Below are positions 1 through 7,574 of a stretch of 20,962 nt of DNA, one piece after another. The stretch is taken from the NCBI GenBank assembly GCA_020430865.1, contig JAGQIY010000663.1, positions 1 to 20,962 of the forward strand, given 5' to 3'. The position numbers and the translations under genes are program-made. This DNA is from Myxococcales bacterium. Lineage in GTDB: Bacteria; Myxococcota; Polyangia; Polyangiales; Polyangiaceae. How positions within the stretch are numbered: the stretch's first letter is position 1; each line of letters opens with the position of its first letter. The notes under the pieces were generated by a model, which worked only from the letters and a program-made list of their open reading frames with translations, was not told where the DNA came from and searched no databases.

Positions 1-63
1 GGTGTGTTTATCAAGAGCGCCGAAACCCCGACCTTGCGCCGTTGCCCGACGCCGTCCAACGCG

Positions 64-179
64 GACCCGGAGTGCACGACTGGACCCAGCCCAGTGGGAC
101 CCGGAGTGCACGACTGGACCCAGCCCAGTGGGACCCGGAGTGCAACGAATGGCCCCGGCCCCAGTGGGACCCGGAGTGC
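64..179 (+). repeat. Array of four GACCCGGAGTGC motifs (34-36 bp period)
   Basis: Four exact copies of GACCCGGAGTGC start at 64, 98, 132 and 168, so the period is 34, 34 and 36 bp. The spacer in the first two units is nearly identical. It contains a short inverted repeat, ACTGG-(7 nt)-CCAGT; the third spacer has diverged but keeps TGG...CCA. The array lies just beyond the stop codon of the minus-strand Cys-rich lipoprotein gene. Open frames across it (for example 2-190) are products of the repeat, not genes. The first 63 bases hold nothing I can identify. Confidence 0.9.
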
Positions 180-199
180 AGCGAGGGTAATGAATCCGG

Positions 200-1729
200 T
201 CAGTTAGGGTAGCAGCCCAACTGAGGCGAGGAGCCGAAGGTCGTGTTGGAGTTGGCGCCGTAGCACTTGTTGTTCACCGGGTTCGTCGGGTCGTCGAGGA
301 AGCCGATGCAGAACATCTCCAGGCCTCCTGGGGTCTTTGGACAGGTTCCACCAAGGCACGACTTCGGGATCACACTGGACTCCGGGAACCCCTCGCAGCT
401 GCAGTCCAGGCTGAGGTCCAAGCAGTACTTCTCACCGGTGAAGCTGCTGCTCAGGCAGATCCCCTGGGGGCCGCAGTCGCCATCGTCCACACAGGGCTCG
501 CAGCCCTTCCCGTCGCCTTTGCAGGCGCCGAACTTGTGCCCACAAGTCGGGACGTTGCGATCCGTGTCGAAGATCTTGCACTCGGACGCAGCACCCCACG
601 GACAGCTGTCCGCGGTCGGGTCGCAGGTCACCGTGCACTGCTTGGTGCCGTCCGGACCCTTGGCGCAGATCTGGTTGGGCTCCCCCAGGCAGTCCTCGTC
701 GGTCTCGCACGCCGCGCAGTACTCGTTCTTGACGCAGATGTTCCGCATCAGATTGAGCGCGCCGCACTCGTACTTCTTGCCCGCGCCGATGTCCGAGGCC
801 GCGACGCAGGTCGCGCCGGCTGACGCCGCAGGGATCCCGCTGCAGGTGTCGTCACACGGGGCGTCACCCACGCGCACCCGCCCGCAGTGAAAGCCCGTGG
901 CGCAGTCGGCGTCCTGGGTGCAGTCGAACTGGGTGCAGTAGCTGTAGACGTCGCCTTCACCGCGTCCGAAGCAGCGGAAGTCCTCGGCGCAGTCGTCGGT
1001 GCCGTTCGGACACGCCGTCCCGAACTCACCCGGGCCGCGCTTCTCGTCTGGGGCGGCGGTGCAGTAGTTGGTCGTCTCGCCCTCGATGTCCTTGCCACCC
1101 GTCTTGCAGATCCCGCCCTCGCAGTTCGAGTGCTCGACGCACTCGGCCTGGATGCACTCGCTGTCGATGCAGTGGTAACCGGGCTGGATGTTGCAGTTCG
1201 CATTGCTGGTACAGGGACCAGGCTGACAAGCCCCTACGGCCTCCCCGTCCTCGTTGGCGAAGCCCGTGGTGCAGAGCTCCCCCTCCTGGCAGGTCGAGTG
1301 GGCTTCACAGGTGTGGAGGCAGCGCTTCCCGTCGCCGCTTGGCAGGCACTGCCAGCCACGCCGCGTATCGCAGTCCTTGTCGCTGGCGCACGCCTCGTCC
1401 TGTCCGGACTTCCCCCCGAGCATCGCCACGCAGTAGCGCGCCCTGCCGTCCGGGAAATTGACGTCCACGCAGTTGGTGCCAACGTCGCAGTCGTCCTGGA
1501 TCCCACACGGAGGGACGCAGGACGGGACCTTCGTGGTCACGTCGGGTACGCAGCGGTTGCCCTCGACGCACTGGTCGTCCTTGCACTCCGCGTAACACTG
1601 GCCGTCGATCTCGATCCCCGCACACTGGTCGTCGCCGGAGCAGCCGGAGGCGAGACCCACCGCGCTCGCGAACGCGGCGAGGGCGGTGAACTTGAGAGAC
1701 GATGCCAAGCGGGAGAGCGAGTGCTGCAT
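200..1729 (-). CDS. Cysteine-rich secreted lipoprotein
   Basis: This is a 509-residue protein with a signal peptide and a lipobox (LASGC, Cys30), so a lipid-anchored envelope or surface protein is predicted. By my count it has 61 cysteines (about 12%). They fall in repeated small modules of the type C-x(4-5)-D/N-C-x(5-8)-C, such as CTSNANC and CTQDADC, resembling the disulfide-rich modules common in myxobacterial lipoproteins. No enzyme motif is visible. The ATG at 1729 was chosen because AGAGGA precedes it and the signal peptide begins there. An upstream in-frame ATG at 1813 would add 28 residues with no signal character. It is divergent from a thioredoxin-fold lipoprotein gene at 2161 that could help fold it, which is inference. 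Function unknown; it may be an adhesive or structural surface protein. Confidence 0.85.
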   Translation of the reverse strand: MQHSLSRLASSLKFTALAAFASAVGLASGCSGDDQCAGIEIDGQCYAECKDDQCVEGNRCVPDVTTKVPSCVPPCGIQDDCDVGTNCVDVNFPDGRARYCVAMLGGKSGQDEACASDKDCDTRRGWQCLPSGDGKRCLHTCEAHSTCQEGELCTTGFANEDGEAVGACQPGPCTSNANCNIQPGYHCIDSECIQAECVEHSNCEGGICKTGGKDIEGETTNYCTAAPDEKRGPGEFGTACPNGTDDCAEDFRCFGRGEGDVYSYCTQFDCTQDADCATGFHCGRVRVGDAPCDDTCSGIPAASAGATCVAASDIGAGKKYECGALNLMRNICVKNEYCAACETDEDCLGEPNQICAKGPDGTKQCTVTCDPTADSCPWGAASECKIFDTDRNVPTCGHKFGACKGDGKGCEPCVDDGDCGPQGICLSSSFTGEKYCLDLSLDCSCEGFPESSVIPKSCLGGTCPKTPGGLEMFCIGFLDDPTNPVNNKCYGANSNTTFGSSPQLGCYPN

Positions 1730-1749
1730 GTTTTCCTCTGGAGGGACAG

Positions 1750-1796
1750 GTTCCCGGAGGGAACGCGGGACCAAGCGGTTCGCGGTAGTACCGCGA
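1750..1796 (-). promoter_or_regulatory. Two adjacent perfect inverted repeats in the leader of the Cys-rich lipoprotein gene
   Basis: GTTCCC-GGA-GGGAAC (1750-1764) and TCGCGGTA-G-TACCGCGA (1780-1796) are both perfect. They lie 21 and 51 bases upstream of the ATG at 1729. The second has only a 1-nt centre, which fits a dimeric repressor operator better than an RNA hairpin. The first could form a leader hairpin just before the ribosome binding site. Sequence symmetry is seen; function is inferred. Confidence 0.45.
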
Positions 1797-1925
1797 GACG
1801 AGCGACATACCAAGCGTCAAGCGCCGAGTCGGTGACAGCGCTCGATGGGAAAGCTTGATAGCTAAACGACCCGGGAGCTTGGGGTTTCGCAGTGGTTTCC
1901 CGCCATCCCGCACGCGCCTCCGCTC

Positions 1926-1948
1926 GCATGGGGGGAAATCCCGCATGC
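1926..1948. promoter_or_regulatory. Imperfect inverted repeat GCATG-GGG / CCC-CATGC
   Basis: The arms GCATG (1926-1930) and CATGC (1944-1948) are followed inward by one G/G mismatch and then GGG/CCC, around a 5-nt centre. It lies about midway between the divergent genes and could be a shared operator. No regulator gene is adjacent. Confidence 0.3.
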
Positions 1949-2090
1949 AATTCGAGCCATTGCGTCCCCGCCTCGATGGGTTTGGGGGGGAGGGGAGCGG
2001 CGTCTGAGACACTGTGAAACACTGACGCTGCGCCGTCTTCGGCGCGCCCACTGCTTCGCAAGTCGGCTATTCTACGGCTGCGGGCCTCGC

Positions 2091-2118
2091 TTGACGGCCC
2101 GTCGTCCCCGAGTACTGT
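2091..2118 (+). promoter_or_regulatory. Candidate sigma-70-type promoter for the 2161 lipoprotein gene
   Basis: TTGACG at 2091-2096 (5 of 6 to the -35 consensus) and TACTGT at 2113-2118 are separated by 16 bases. Transcription would start near 2125, leaving a leader of about 36 bases with GGAG 8 bases before the ATG at 2161. The -10 box is weak. Confidence 0.4.
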
Positions 2119-2160
2119 GCTTGCAGGCTTGGTAACCCACTCATCGTTTGGAGTGTCTCG

Positions 2161-2865
2161 ATGCGCACGATTGGACTTCTGGTTTCGACTCTTCTCGTAG
2201 GCGGCTTGCTGGCGGCCTGCAGTGGCGAAGACATCGACGGCAAGGACTTCGACAAGGGACGACCGGGTCAAATCACGGAGGCCACCGGAGGCGCTGGAGC
2301 CGGCGGTGCGGCGAGCGAAGTGCCCGATTACCTCGCGGATTATCCCCCGGGACCGTATGGGACGGAGCTCCACTCCATCATCCCCAACTACCGCTTCATG
2401 GGTTGGAACAACCCGCAGGCCGCCGAGTACGACACGGAGCAGATGGAGCCCGTGCAGCTCGCCGATTTCTATGATCCCGACGGAAGCAAGGGCATCAAGA
2501 TCCTGTTGATCAACTCCTCGGCCCAGTGGTGCGCGCCCTGCAAGCAGGAGTACAGCCACTTCAAGAAGAACGGCACCTTCGCCCAGTACCGAGAGCAGGG
2601 TGTGATGTTCCTGGGGTCGCTGATGGAGAACACGGATGGCGATCCGCCCGCGCCCGCGAACGGAGCGGCCTGGGTGAAGAGCTTCGAGGTCGGGTTCCCG
2701 TTCGTGGTGGACACCTCCTTCAAGCTCGGTGGCCTGTTCTCCATCGACGCCATCCCGAACAACACGCTGGTCGACGCGCGCACCATGGAGATCATCCAGC
2801 TATTGCCGGGCGGAGACACCGCAGGCTTGCTCAAGGCGATCGACAACCAGCTCAAAAAGCTCTGA
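2161..2865 (+). CDS. Thioredoxin-fold lipoprotein, TlpA-like (CAPC)
   Basis: The 234-residue protein has a lipobox (LLAAC, Cys20) and a Gly/Ala-rich linker. It also has a conserved pre-thioredoxin segment starting YPPGPYG (61-67), and a thioredoxin fold with WCAPC (Cys124 and Cys127). The cis-Pro loop region reads AIPNNTLV. The family (TlpA/ResA/AhpC-TSA-like) carries out thiol-disulfide exchange outside the inner membrane; here the protein is expected to be lipid-anchored. The start is supported by GGAG 8 bases upstream. A second gene in the window (5908-6582, minus) has the same YP.GPYG segment and spacing, so the two are paralogues. It is divergent from the Cys-rich lipoprotein gene, a plausible client. 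The redox direction (reductase, isomerase or oxidase) cannot be read from the sequence. Confidence 0.88.
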   Translation: MRTIGLLVSTLLVGGLLAACSGEDIDGKDFDKGRPGQITEATGGAGAGGAASEVPDYLADYPPGPYGTELHSIIPNYRFMGWNNPQAAEYDTEQMEPVQLADFYDPDGSKGIKILLINSSAQWCAPCKQEYSHFKKNGTFAQYREQGVMFLGSLMENTDGDPPAPANGAAWVKSFEVGFPFVVDTSFKLGGLFSIDAIPNNTLVDARTMEIIQLLPGGDTAGLLKAIDNQLKKL

Positions 2866-2904
2866 TCGGGCCGCTGGTTCTCACCTGTCTCCGGGTCTGC
2901 GTGA

Positions 2905-2941
2905 GCGAGCTCGTGGTGGTGCAGTTGCTCCGCCAGCTCGC
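2905..2941 (+). terminator. Strong hairpin downstream of the 2161 gene
   Basis: The outer stem is GCGAGCT (2905-2911) with AGCTCGC (2935-2941). The inner stem is 2915-2922 with 2927-2934 (one mismatch, one G-T pair) around a 4-nt loop AGTT. A 3-nt bulge separates them. It begins 40 bases after the stop codon and has no T-run, so it may be a terminator helped by other factors or an mRNA 3' end stabiliser. Confidence 0.35.
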
Positions 2942-2961
2942 TGCTACATGACCTTGTCGCG

Positions 2962-2993
2962 CCGCCACCTTGTCTCCCGGGACCTGGTGGCGG
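2962..2993 (+). terminator. GC-rich hairpin, possible terminator
   Basis: CCGCCACC (2962-2969) pairs perfectly with GGTGGCGG (2986-2993) around a 16-nt loop. The following bases (TCTGCATTT) are only moderately T-rich. It is the second hairpin in a row after the 2161 gene. Confidence 0.35.
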
Positions 2994-3213
2994 TCTGCAT
3001 TTGACCGAGTCGCGACGGGTCGCAGCGATGGTGCGTGGATACGGCCGCTCGGGCGAGCTGGCGGGGTGCCTCACCCCCCGATCGAACCGCCCTACGCGCC
3101 AATCGTCACGCTCACGGACCGCAGAGCACGACGGAGCCCGATGCGCCCGAGGTACAAGATCGCTGCTAGCGGCTGGCGATGTGGTAAGCCGTGCAGGGCA
3201 CAAGGAGTTCGTG

Positions 3214-3813
3214 ATGAATGAGCGCTGGATTGGGGGATTGAGCTTTGGGCTGTTGGTGGCGGCGTGCGGAGGCGCTCAGCCGGCACCGACGACGGCTGCG
3301 GGAGAGCCGGCCGCAAGCGCGTCCACCGCAAGCGCCTCGGACGGTAGTGCGGAAGAGCCCGCGGCCTCGCCCGAGCCTACGGGGGCCAAGCCGCCGGACT
3401 TCGAGCTGGAGACGCTCGATGGAGGGAGCGTTCGCCTCAGCGATCACCTCGGCAAGGACGTGATCCTGGTCGACTTCTGGGCGACCTTTTGTGACCCCTG
3501 CATGGCGGCCATGCCCCATCTCGACGAGCTGTACAAGAAGTACAAGGACAAGGGGTTCGTCGTACTCGGGGTCTCCATCGACGGCCCTGATGGTCTCGCG
3601 CAAGTTCGCACCGAGGTCCGGAAGATGGGGGTCTCGTTTCCCATCTTGCTCGACAAGGAGACGCGAGTCGTCTCCCTCTACAACCCGAAGACGAGCGCCC
3701 CGTACAGCGTGTTGATCGGCCGGGACGGCCGCATCATCACGAAGAAGGAAGGCTACGTGACGGGGGATGCCAACGCGCTCGAGCGAGACATCGAAGCGGC
3801 GGTAGGCCGCTAA
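3214..3813 (+). CDS. TlpA-family thioredoxin-like lipoprotein (CDPC)
   Basis: The 199-residue protein has a lipobox (LLVAAC, Cys18) and a low-complexity Ala/Ser/Pro/Glu linker to about residue 58. A full TlpA/ResA-type domain follows, opening with PPDFELETLDG. The redox motif reads FCDPC (Cys93 and Cys96), with Phe in place of the usual Trp. The cis-Pro loop reads APYSVLI. The ATG at 3214 was chosen because AAGGAG at 3202-3207 sits 6 bases before it and the lipobox then falls at a normal position. The frame stays open upstream to 3001 but has no start signal. In the family this domain transfers reducing or oxidising equivalents to exported proteins, for example in cytochrome c maturation; no cytochrome genes are nearby. 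Client unknown. Confidence 0.88.
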   Translation: MNERWIGGLSFGLLVAACGGAQPAPTTAAGEPAASASTASASDGSAEEPAASPEPTGAKPPDFELETLDGGSVRLSDHLGKDVILVDFWATFCDPCMAAMPHLDELYKKYKDKGFVVLGVSIDGPDGLAQVRTEVRKMGVSFPILLDKETRVVSLYNPKTSAPYSVLIGRDGRIITKKEGYVTGDANALERDIEAAVGR

Positions 3814-3820
3814 CCGCCGC
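3796..3820 (+). terminator. Hairpin overlapping the stop codon of the 3214 gene
   Basis: GCGGCGGT (3796-3803) pairs perfectly with ACCGCCGC (3813-3820) around a 9-nt loop that contains most of the TAA stop. No T-run follows. It precedes the 22-bp tandem array. Confidence 0.35.
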
Positions 3821-3840
3821 TCGCCGCCACCACGCCCAAA

Positions 3841-3972
3841 GGACCCGGAGTGCTCTGCGTGTGGACCCGGAGTGCTCTGCGTGCGGACCCGGAGTGCTCT
3901 GCGTGTGGACCCGGAGTGCTCTGCGTGTGGACCCGGAGTGCTCTGCGTGTGGACCCGGAGTGCTCTGCGTGC
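3841..3972 (+). repeat. Tandem array, six 22-bp units each containing GACCCGGAGTGC
   Basis: Units start at 3841, 3863, 3885, 3907, 3929 and 3951. Each reads GGACCCGGAGTGC followed by TCTGCGTGT, with only single-base differences (for example GTGC for GTGT before the third unit). The array fills the gap between two converging genes and ends 9 bases before the stop codon of the minus-strand barrel gene. A period of 22 bp puts each motif on about the same DNA face. There are no unique spacers, so it is not a CRISPR array. All plus-strand frames are open through it, which creates false ORFs. Confidence 0.97.
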
Positions 3973-3981
3973 CGTGCGGTC

Positions 3982-5898
3982 TCAGAAGCGGAGGGTGGCG
4001 TCGAGCCGGGCTCCCTCGAAGGGAGGAAACACGCGACACACTCCGCCAACACAACGCAGGCTGCCTCTGCGCTGCCCGACGAACAGGCTGACGCTCGACG
4101 CGGAGTCGATGCGGTAGGTCGCCTGGCCGTTGAAGTACAGCGTCACATCGGACAGCTCACTGGGGCTTGCGGTGTCCGAGGCGGCGAATAGCTCGTTCGA
4201 GTTGTACTCGACGCCGAACGCTAGCGAAACGTGCGGAGCCCATTCGAAGCCGGTCAGGTGTTGCCCTTCCCACCACCCGCCCTCGGGCCCGCCGAGTGTC
4301 TGTCTCCGCCGCCGGTGCCAGCCTTGGAACTGAAGCGAATAGGGCCCGTCGATCCAGCGAATCACGTCGTAGCGAACGTAGCCCTCCTGGTACGCGATGT
4401 CGGTCTGCTCGCCTCCGGCTGTCTGCAGCTCGCGATCTGCGACATCGTTGCGTCCACCCAGCGTGATGCTCGCACGGCTCTTTCGCTGCTGACTGGTGAG
4501 TTCTGCGCCCACGGCGGCGTCCAGAACCCGATTGCGCTTGTCGTCGGCGATGTCGCACTGGTCGTTGCTCGCCGACTCACTCCAAGTGTTGTAGTAGCCG
4601 AGCCACACGAACAGATCTTCGTCCTTACCTGCGTGGAAATCGGTCTTCGCCCGCCCACCCGAAACGCAGACGTTGAAGGTCTCGAACTGGGTGTCGTTGT
4701 AGAAGACCTCCGTCGTTGGCGGTGCGTTGTACTGCACTAGGTTGAACTCTCGCGCGTGGTTCAAGTCGACATTGGCGCTCAGCGGGAAGAACCGGCGGTA
4801 GTGCTTGCCTTCGAGCAAGATCGTCACCGGATCCGCGAAGATGTTGAATGAGGCGTAGAGGGCGTGACCCGCGTCGATGTTCGCCGGGCCGTCGAGGCTC
4901 TGGACGGCCGCCTCGATGTACGCCGCTCCAAAGTCGCCGACCCGAGGGATATCCAGGGACTGAGAGCCTACGAAGACATGCTTCGCCGTTCGTACGGTGT
5001 CGGAGTTGAGTGGATCTTGGCGGAAGAGAACCACTCCCTGGGTGCCGAGCGTGAACTGCTTCGGTCCAGCTTCGACTTGCGCTCCGACGATGCGATCTGG
5101 GGCGTACGTTGGGTTCGCGCTGGGTATGAAGTCCGTCTCGACCTGGTGCGGCATTCCTGCCTCGGTGATCGCCAGGAACCCCGGAGTGACGTCGCTGGTC
5201 ACGCCGAGATAGCGTCCGCTTGCCTCATCCAGTCGGAGGGGGTTCATCTCTCCCCCCAGCAAGGTGAGCTTCAGCTTTGCATCGTCGACGTCCAGGTGGC
5301 TCGTCGCGCGAGCGCCGCGAATCGTGATGTCGCTGGATAGCTCATCCAACTTGCGGACGCTGAGGACGAGTCCCCGTCCGAACTGCGCGTAGAAATCACC
5401 CAGCGTGAGCTCGACGTCTCTCGACGTGTAGCCAACGTAGTACTTCGCTGGATAGGTCCAGTTGACATAGCGGTTGGAGAGTTCTCCTCCCGCCTCGTAG
5501 AAGCGTTGCCTGAAGTAGTCTGGAGGGGCCAGGGAGCCTGGGGCCAGGGGGCGAGGGCGCGCTCGTTCGAGCTCGGTGGCGATGTCGACGGCGTTGGGGC
5601 TGGTGTAGAACCAAGCCGTGTCGAGGCGCAGTCCAAGTTGCCATTTCCCGGTGCTCGCCTGCAGATTCAGACGGTTGTAGAGCAAGCCCCAGTCATCGTT
5701 CGCCGCTCGCGTCACGTCGTTTGGTCGGGAGTCGCGATTGTTGGCGTTGTAGAGCACGCTGGTCGCGTTCGTGACGTCGAGTTGAACGGGCTCATCATCG
5801 ATCGTGCCCGCATCGAAGGCGTTGGCGCCGGGGCTCAGCGTGAGCCCTGTGGAAATGCCTAGGATGAGCACACACTTGGCGCGCAGTCTCATGGTCAT
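3982..5898 (-). CDS. DUF6029-like outer-membrane beta-barrel protein
   Basis: The 638-residue protein has an N-terminal signal peptide (cleavage predicted after ANA, residue 27). Alternating beta-strand sequence follows to the end, with a terminal Phe (DATLRF) typical of barrels inserted by BAM. A segment reading GDFYAQFGRGLVLS (167-180) resembles the conserved core of DUF6029-type barrels, recalled from memory and not searched. It is the last gene of a three-gene minus-strand operon, 9 bases after the thioredoxin-fold lipoprotein gene, so the two are probably co-translated. Either ATG at 5898 or the one at 5892 could start it; ribosome binding signals are weak. The substrate or function of the barrel is unknown. 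One CCCGGAGTG site (minus sense, coding VTPG) lies inside near 5180. Confidence 0.75.
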   Translation of the reverse strand: MTMRLRAKCVLILGISTGLTLSPGANAFDAGTIDDEPVQLDVTNATSVLYNANNRDSRPNDVTRAANDDWGLLYNRLNLQASTGKWQLGLRLDTAWFYTSPNAVDIATELERARPRPLAPGSLAPPDYFRQRFYEAGGELSNRYVNWTYPAKYYVGYTSRDVELTLGDFYAQFGRGLVLSVRKLDELSSDITIRGARATSHLDVDDAKLKLTLLGGEMNPLRLDEASGRYLGVTSDVTPGFLAITEAGMPHQVETDFIPSANPTYAPDRIVGAQVEAGPKQFTLGTQGVVLFRQDPLNSDTVRTAKHVFVGSQSLDIPRVGDFGAAYIEAAVQSLDGPANIDAGHALYASFNIFADPVTILLEGKHYRRFFPLSANVDLNHAREFNLVQYNAPPTTEVFYNDTQFETFNVCVSGGRAKTDFHAGKDEDLFVWLGYYNTWSESASNDQCDIADDKRNRVLDAAVGAELTSQQRKSRASITLGGRNDVADRELQTAGGEQTDIAYQEGYVRYDVIRWIDGPYSLQFQGWHRRRRQTLGGPEGGWWEGQHLTGFEWAPHVSLAFGVEYNSNELFAASDTASPSELSDVTLYFNGQATYRIDSASSVSLFVGQRRGSLRCVGGVCRVFPPFEGARLDATLRF

Positions 5899-5907
5899 CC
5901 CGCGAGG

Positions 5908-6582
5908 CTATCGGCCGCGAGCCGTGAGGGTTTCGTCCACGAGTGGCCAGATGACGGACCCGCCCTCACCCGTGATCTTCTTCAGGATCTTCATGGTGCG
6001 GAGGTCGATCACCAGGTTGAGGGGAGCCGTCTCTGCGCGCGCAAATGCGCCCATCTGATACTCCGGGTCGAGGAAGAATGGGAACCCGACCTCGAACTGC
6101 TTGGCCCATAGCTGGAGATGGACGGGCTGTGCGGGATTGCTTTGAGCGTCCTGGAATAGGGTGCTCACGATCACGAGACCGCGCGGCCCGAACTCCGCCA
6201 GCTTCGTGTCGAGTTCCTCGTGCTCAATCCTGCACGCTTGGCACCAGAGGGCGGCGGTGTTGAGTAACATGACCTCCGGAAGCGCTGGGTTGCTCTCCGG
6301 GTTGAAGAAATCGGAGAGGCGCAGCGGCGCGGCGTCGAGCTTTTCGAGGTCGTAGCCCACCGACTCCGGGTTGCTCCAGCCGACGGCGAAGCTGAGGTTC
6401 TGGATAGTAGATCCTTCTTCGCTTCCGTACGGTCCCGCGGGGTAGGTCAAAGCCGTCCCGGAGTCTCCGCTCCCCCCCCCGTCCGTCAGGTATTCGGCGG
6501 GGATTTCAGGGGTGTTGGAGCCGCAGGCCAAGGGCAGCGGGACGAATGCGCAGACGAGGAGCAAGCGAACGATGCGTTTCAT
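5908..6582 (-). CDS. Thioredoxin-fold lipoprotein (CQAC), paralogue of the 2161 gene
   Basis: The 224-residue protein has a lipobox (LPLAC, Cys20) and a Gly/Ser linker. The segment YPAGPYG (48-53 region) is shared with the 2161 product, as is GWxNP further on. A thioredoxin domain follows with WCQAC (Cys114 and Cys117). The cis-Pro region reads TAPLNLV. The start at 6582 overlaps the stop of the upstream gene by 4 bases (ATGA), which fixes it and indicates translational coupling. A longer frame back to 6708 overlaps the upstream gene and lacks a signal peptide. It probably acts as an envelope thiol-disulfide exchange protein for its operon partners, by inference from linkage. CQAC is less common than CxPC and should shift the redox potential. 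Confidence 0.85.
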   Translation of the reverse strand: MKRIVRLLLVCAFVPLPLACGSNTPEIPAEYLTDGGGSGDSGTALTYPAGPYGSEEGSTIQNLSFAVGWSNPESVGYDLEKLDAAPLRLSDFFNPESNPALPEVMLLNTAALWCQACRIEHEELDTKLAEFGPRGLVIVSTLFQDAQSNPAQPVHLQLWAKQFEVGFPFFLDPEYQMGAFARAETAPLNLVIDLRTMKILKKITGEGGSVIWPLVDETLTARGR

Positions 6583-7574
6583 GGCTTCAGGCGGACTCCG
6601 ATCACACTCAAGTGCGGGATGCCCTCGTCCGGGTTCGTCGCCACCTTGGTCCCATCGGATGACACCTTGCCGTTCGACACCTTCGCCCAACCGGCATATG
6701 GCGCCCATTCTTCTTCGATGGACACGCCATGGACGAAGAACTCGACCTCCGCGTCGGGCGACCAGCCCTTGCTATTGGGAAGGGTGAGGGTCGCGGCCGG
6801 GCAGAACTCGGTTTCGATCGGTGTGGTTCCGACGAGCAGTTCCAAGTTGAGGGCTGGATCCAGCGCCTCGGGGGCATCTGTCGGGTCGAAGATCACAGCG
6901 CGGAATTGCTTCTCTTCGTCAGTTACATACGTGAGTTCGTCGAAGGTCACCTTAGCTTCGGCCGCCAAGGACAGCTCGACCCCGTTCGAGACAGCAGTGG
7001 TTCCCGGAGTGATCGGCTGACCGGATCCGGGCGGATCTATCGAGATGATTTTGAGGGTCCCGAGGTCGAACCGAGGCGTGCTCCCAGCTAGCGGGTACCC
7101 GAACTTCACGTACGTCAGGCCATCCCCGTACTTCATCGCTGGTTGGGTCATGTTCTGCCCTGGAGCAACTCCGGGAGTACAAACTGGGCCACCATTACTG
7201 CAGGTGACGAGTTCCCCATTCGCGTTCGTGGTGCCGTTCACGCAGAAGTCGGTGCCGCACACCTGGATGAACACACCCTCGGCGGGTGCCCCAGCGGGAT
7301 CGATGATCGTTCCCGTCACCTGGTCGACTCGGACCGGGGCGGGATTTGTCGCATATCCAGGGCCATCGGCACATTGAGGACCCGTTCCGCCGCTTCCAGC
7401 GGCTCCTCCAGCGCTGGTACCTCCTACCGAGCCTCCAGAACCACCCGCGTTCGACCCGGCCGAGCCTCCAGAAGCGGCGGAGCCAGCACTTCCGCCGTTC
7501 GACGCGTTGCTGTCATCGCTCGAGCAACCTGCAAGCAACCCAGCGAGCCCAACCAAGACGGTGATGCGGTTCAT
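6579..7574 (-). CDS. Ser/Gly-rich lipoprotein with carboxypeptidase-regulatory-like domain
   Basis: The 331-residue protein has a lipobox (LLAGC, Cys17) and then a long Ser/Gly/Ala linker (about 18-66) typical of myxobacterial surface lipoproteins. Residues of about 80-130 contain VTGTIIDPAGAPAEGV, the hallmark of a CarboxypepD_reg/prealbumin-like beta sandwich. The remainder is beta-rich with a few cysteines. It is the first gene of the operon; its TGA overlaps the ATG of the thioredoxin-fold gene. GGAGG lies 3 bases before its ATG. Binding or structural role likely, no enzyme motif. A CCCGGAGTG site lies inside at about 7003 (coding TPGT in the gene sense). Confidence 0.8.
   Translation of the reverse strand: MNRITVLVGLAGLLAGCSSDDSNASNGGSAGSAASGGSAGSNAGGSGGSVGGTSAGGAAGSGGTGPQCADGPGYATNPAPVRVDQVTGTIIDPAGAPAEGVFIQVCGTDFCVNGTTNANGELVTCSNGGPVCTPGVAPGQNMTQPAMKYGDGLTYVKFGYPLAGSTPRFDLGTLKIISIDPPGSGQPITPGTTAVSNGVELSLAAEAKVTFDELTYVTDEEKQFRAVIFDPTDAPEALDPALNLELLVGTTPIETEFCPAATLTLPNSKGWSPDAEVEFFVHGVSIEEEWAPYAGWAKVSNGKVSSDGTKVATNPDEGIPHLSVIGVRLKP

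Larger units (their letters stand above)
1730..2160. other. Divergent intergenic region with three inverted repeats and a candidate promoter
   Basis: This 431-base gap separates the start codons of two divergent envelope genes. It holds three inverted repeats: GTTCCC/GGGAAC at 1750-1764, TCGCGGTA/TACCGCGA at 1780-1796 and GCATG.GGG/CCC.CATGC at 1926-1948. It also holds a candidate plus-strand promoter at 2091-2118. Long frames that cross it are shadows without codon bias. Confidence 0.6.
2866..3213. other. Intergenic region between two thioredoxin-fold lipoprotein genes
   Basis: This 348-base stretch has no credible gene. A reading frame extending the downstream gene to 3001 lacks a ribosome binding site and codon bias. 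It holds two hairpins (2905-2941 and 2962-2993), both better placed to end transcription of the upstream gene than to start the next. I see no convincing promoter for the gene at 3214. TTGACC at 3001-3006 has no good -10 partner. Confidence 0.6.

Noticed and set aside
887..1858. Long plus-strand frame (323 codons) antisense to the Cys-rich lipoprotein gene
   Set aside because: It mirrors the codon bias of the real minus-strand gene, has no ribosome site or family resemblance, and its composition (Ala/Val/Arg) is that of a GC-rich shadow.
1537..2559. Minus-strand frame of 340 codons crossing the divergent intergenic region
   Set aside because: It overlaps two well-supported genes in other frames and has no recognisable domain.
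3001..3213. Longer N-terminus for the thioredoxin-like lipoprotein at 3214
   Set aside because: The extension has no start signal and would bury the lipobox; AAGGAG at 3202 supports the ATG at 3214.
3841..3972. CRISPR array
   Set aside because: The 22-bp units abut directly with no unique spacers, and there are no cas genes.
3850..4191. Small proteins encoded through the 22-bp array
   Set aside because: Open frames in all three plus-strand phases follow from a repeat unit without stop codons, and the frames then run antisense into the barrel gene.
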